From the NCBI GenBank assembly GCA_028346125.1, contig JAOMEV010000007.1, forward strand, positions 1-64,000: a stretch of 64,000 bases of DNA, in the 5' to 3' direction. Positions 62,909 through 64,000 of the stretch are shown piece by piece. Below the pieces are notes generated by a model, which saw only the letters and a program-made list of their open reading frames with translations, had not been told where the DNA came from and ran no database searches. Position 1 is the first letter of the stretch; each line of letters begins with the position of its first letter. This DNA is from Bacteriovoracales bacterium. Lineage in GTDB: Bacteria > Bdellovibrionota > Bacteriovoracia > Bacteriovoracales > Bacteriovoracaceae. The position numbers and the translations under genes are program-made.

Positions 62909-64000
62909 TCTTAAGGCCTTTGAGACAACCTCACTTTATCCGTTTCTTTTCACTCTTCTTTTTGTTTTTCTGACATTCCAATACCCCTTTAATTCCTTAG
63001 AATCCATTTTTTACGACTTTAGAGTTAAATATGATTTTGGTGTTTTAAATGAAAAAAACCTCGTTATTGTTACCATGGATGAGGAAAGTGATGAATTTTT
63101 AGGTGAGCAATACCCTTACACCTATGCTAGTCACCATAGACTTTTTACAAAGTTACTGCAAAACCGTCCTCAGATAATAAATTACTTTGTTAATCCTTTG
63201 GGGCCAGAATCATCTCTTGACCAAAAAAACTTTATAAAGTTCAAAGACTCGATTAATCAATTTAAATCAGCCGGGGGGGAGTTCCGCTTTGGTGTAAAAA
63301 TGGATGTTTGGGGAGAGCAGCACCCACCAATTGGGCTCAAAGAACTTGGGCATTCCTTAGCAATTTTAAATAAAGACGACTTTGAGTTTTCTAAAGACAA
63401 AGTTGTGAGAAGGGCCGTTTTAAATATTTCTGGGGATGATACTCTTCACTTGTGGACTGCAAATAAATACAGGGAATTTTTAGGAAAGCAAAAAATAGAC
63501 TCATATAATTTACCAGGGGCTTTCTACCAGAGAGGTTTAGATGCTACAGTAGCTTCTTTTAGATATCCTTCATCACCTTTGGAAAATGATGGAAAAGTCA
63601 CTAAAATACCATTTCATAAAGTTGTTGTAGGAAATTTTCCAAAAGGGTTTTTTAAAGATAAATTGGTCCTTGTTGGGCCAAGTTATATTTCAAACTCTTC
63701 GGATTACTCTTTATCTCCATTTAATCGAGAGGACCAAAAAGCACCTAATATTTTTATTCATGGACTCATCATGCAGTCTTTGATTCAAAAGAAAACAGTT
63801 GTACCTATTACAAAAACTTTTACTTACATATTGTCCTTTCTCATAGTTTTAGTTTTATCTATAGTCATTAATAAGGTTAAGCCAACAAACGGCCTCATTA
63901 TTACTATTTCTCTAATGCTGGGTTTGTTAGTTTTTTCATATCTTATTTTTTCTCTTTTTGGTTATTGGCTTTATACAACACACCTTATTCTGGCCATTTT
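62871..64000 (+). CDS. CHASE2-domain protein, C-terminal part cut by window edge
   Basis: From ATG 62871 an uninterrupted frame of 376 codons reaches the window edge. After a membrane anchor (FLFTLLFVFLTFQ region), a CHASE2 extracellular sensor domain follows: ESIFYDFRVKYDF, VIVTMDEES, LVLVGPSYISNSSDYSLSPF and IHGLIMQSLI. Then come two further membrane helices. CHASE2 proteins usually end in adenylate/guanylate cyclase, kinase or diguanylate cyclase domains; the end is outside the window, so the output is unknown. Confidence 0.8.
   Translation, partial: MKNLAKNVTKLFNLKAFETTSLYPFLFTLLFVFLTFQYPFNSLESIFYDFRVKYDFGVLNEKNLVIVTMDEESDEFLGEQYPYTYASHHRLFTKLLQNRPQIINYFVNPLGPESSLDQKNFIKFKDSINQFKSAGGEFRFGVKMDVWGEQHPPIGLKELGHSLAILNKDDFEFSKDKVVRRAVLNISGDDTLHLWTANKYREFLGKQKIDSYNLPGAFYQRGLDATVASFRYPSSPLENDGKVTKIPFHKVVVGNFPKGFFKDKLVLVGPSYISNSSDYSLSPFNREDQKAPNIFIHGLIMQSLIQKKTVVPITKTFTYILSFLIVLVLSIVINKVKPTNGLIITISLMLGLLVFSYLIFSLFGYWLYTTHLILAI

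Overview
The window is AT-rich bacterial chromosome around a replication origin. recF (partial), dnaN, oriC and dnaA lie on the minus strand. Diverging from them is the rpmH-rnpA-yidD-yidC-mnmE-mnmG-rsmG-parA-parB-bactofilin run, followed by an F1Fo ATP synthase operon. The low GC, many short lipoproteins and outer-membrane barrels, a paired b/b' ATP synthase stalk, ParABS next to a bactofilin, and frequent TTG starts suggest a Gram-negative relative of the Bdellovibrionota (Bacteriovorax/Halobacteriovorax-like). That placement is inference, not proven by any single gene.

Layout. 1-3548: recF start, dnaN, oriC (nine perfect DnaA boxes and an AT-rich unwinding tract) and dnaA. 3787-12389: ribosomal protein L34, RNase P protein, membrane insertion (YidD, YidC), tRNA and rRNA modification (MnmE, MnmG, RsmG) and chromosome segregation (ParA, ParB, two parS sites, bactofilin). 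12575-18511: ATP synthase b', b, delta, alpha, gamma, beta and epsilon; subunits a and c are not here. 18623-23577: an unrecognised secreted protein, a patatin-like phospholipase, a helix-turn-helix protein and an outer-membrane barrel. 23579-32668: glycerol kinase, a TadE-like small protein, a TlpA-like thioredoxin, and a long minus-strand block running def, fmt, rpe, hutH, hutU, hutI. 32754-43690: outer-membrane proteins, galU, priA, an 805-residue unknown secreted protein, a porin-like barrel and a class A penicillin-binding protein. 43761-53539: tRNA-Gln, prs, pth, ychF, a lytic transglycosylase, Mrp, a PATAN-like protein, electron transfer flavoprotein and folK. 53548-64000: an LptM-like small lipoprotein, a barrel protein with a possibly broken start, a deoxynucleoside kinase, a LysM lipoprotein, two M48-like proteins that lack the zinc motif, an AmgK/MurU-like pair, a small ferredoxin, a membrane PilZ-like protein, an endonuclease IV-like protein and the start of a CHASE2 protein.

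How the genes fit together. The origin half couples replication start, segregation and ATP synthesis genes. The rest is mainly envelope building and recycling (PBP, Slt, AmgK/MurU-like, LysM, lipoproteins), translation housekeeping (def, fmt, pth, ychF) and catabolism of histidine and glycerol. No CRISPR array, insertion sequence, prophage or rRNA operon was seen. I did not find a complete new defence or secretion system. The most unusual items are the palindromic repeats inside the mnmE G domain, the two inactive-looking M48 homologues, the homopolymer break before the 53687-54661 barrel protein, and a previously uncalled small lipoprotein next to folK.
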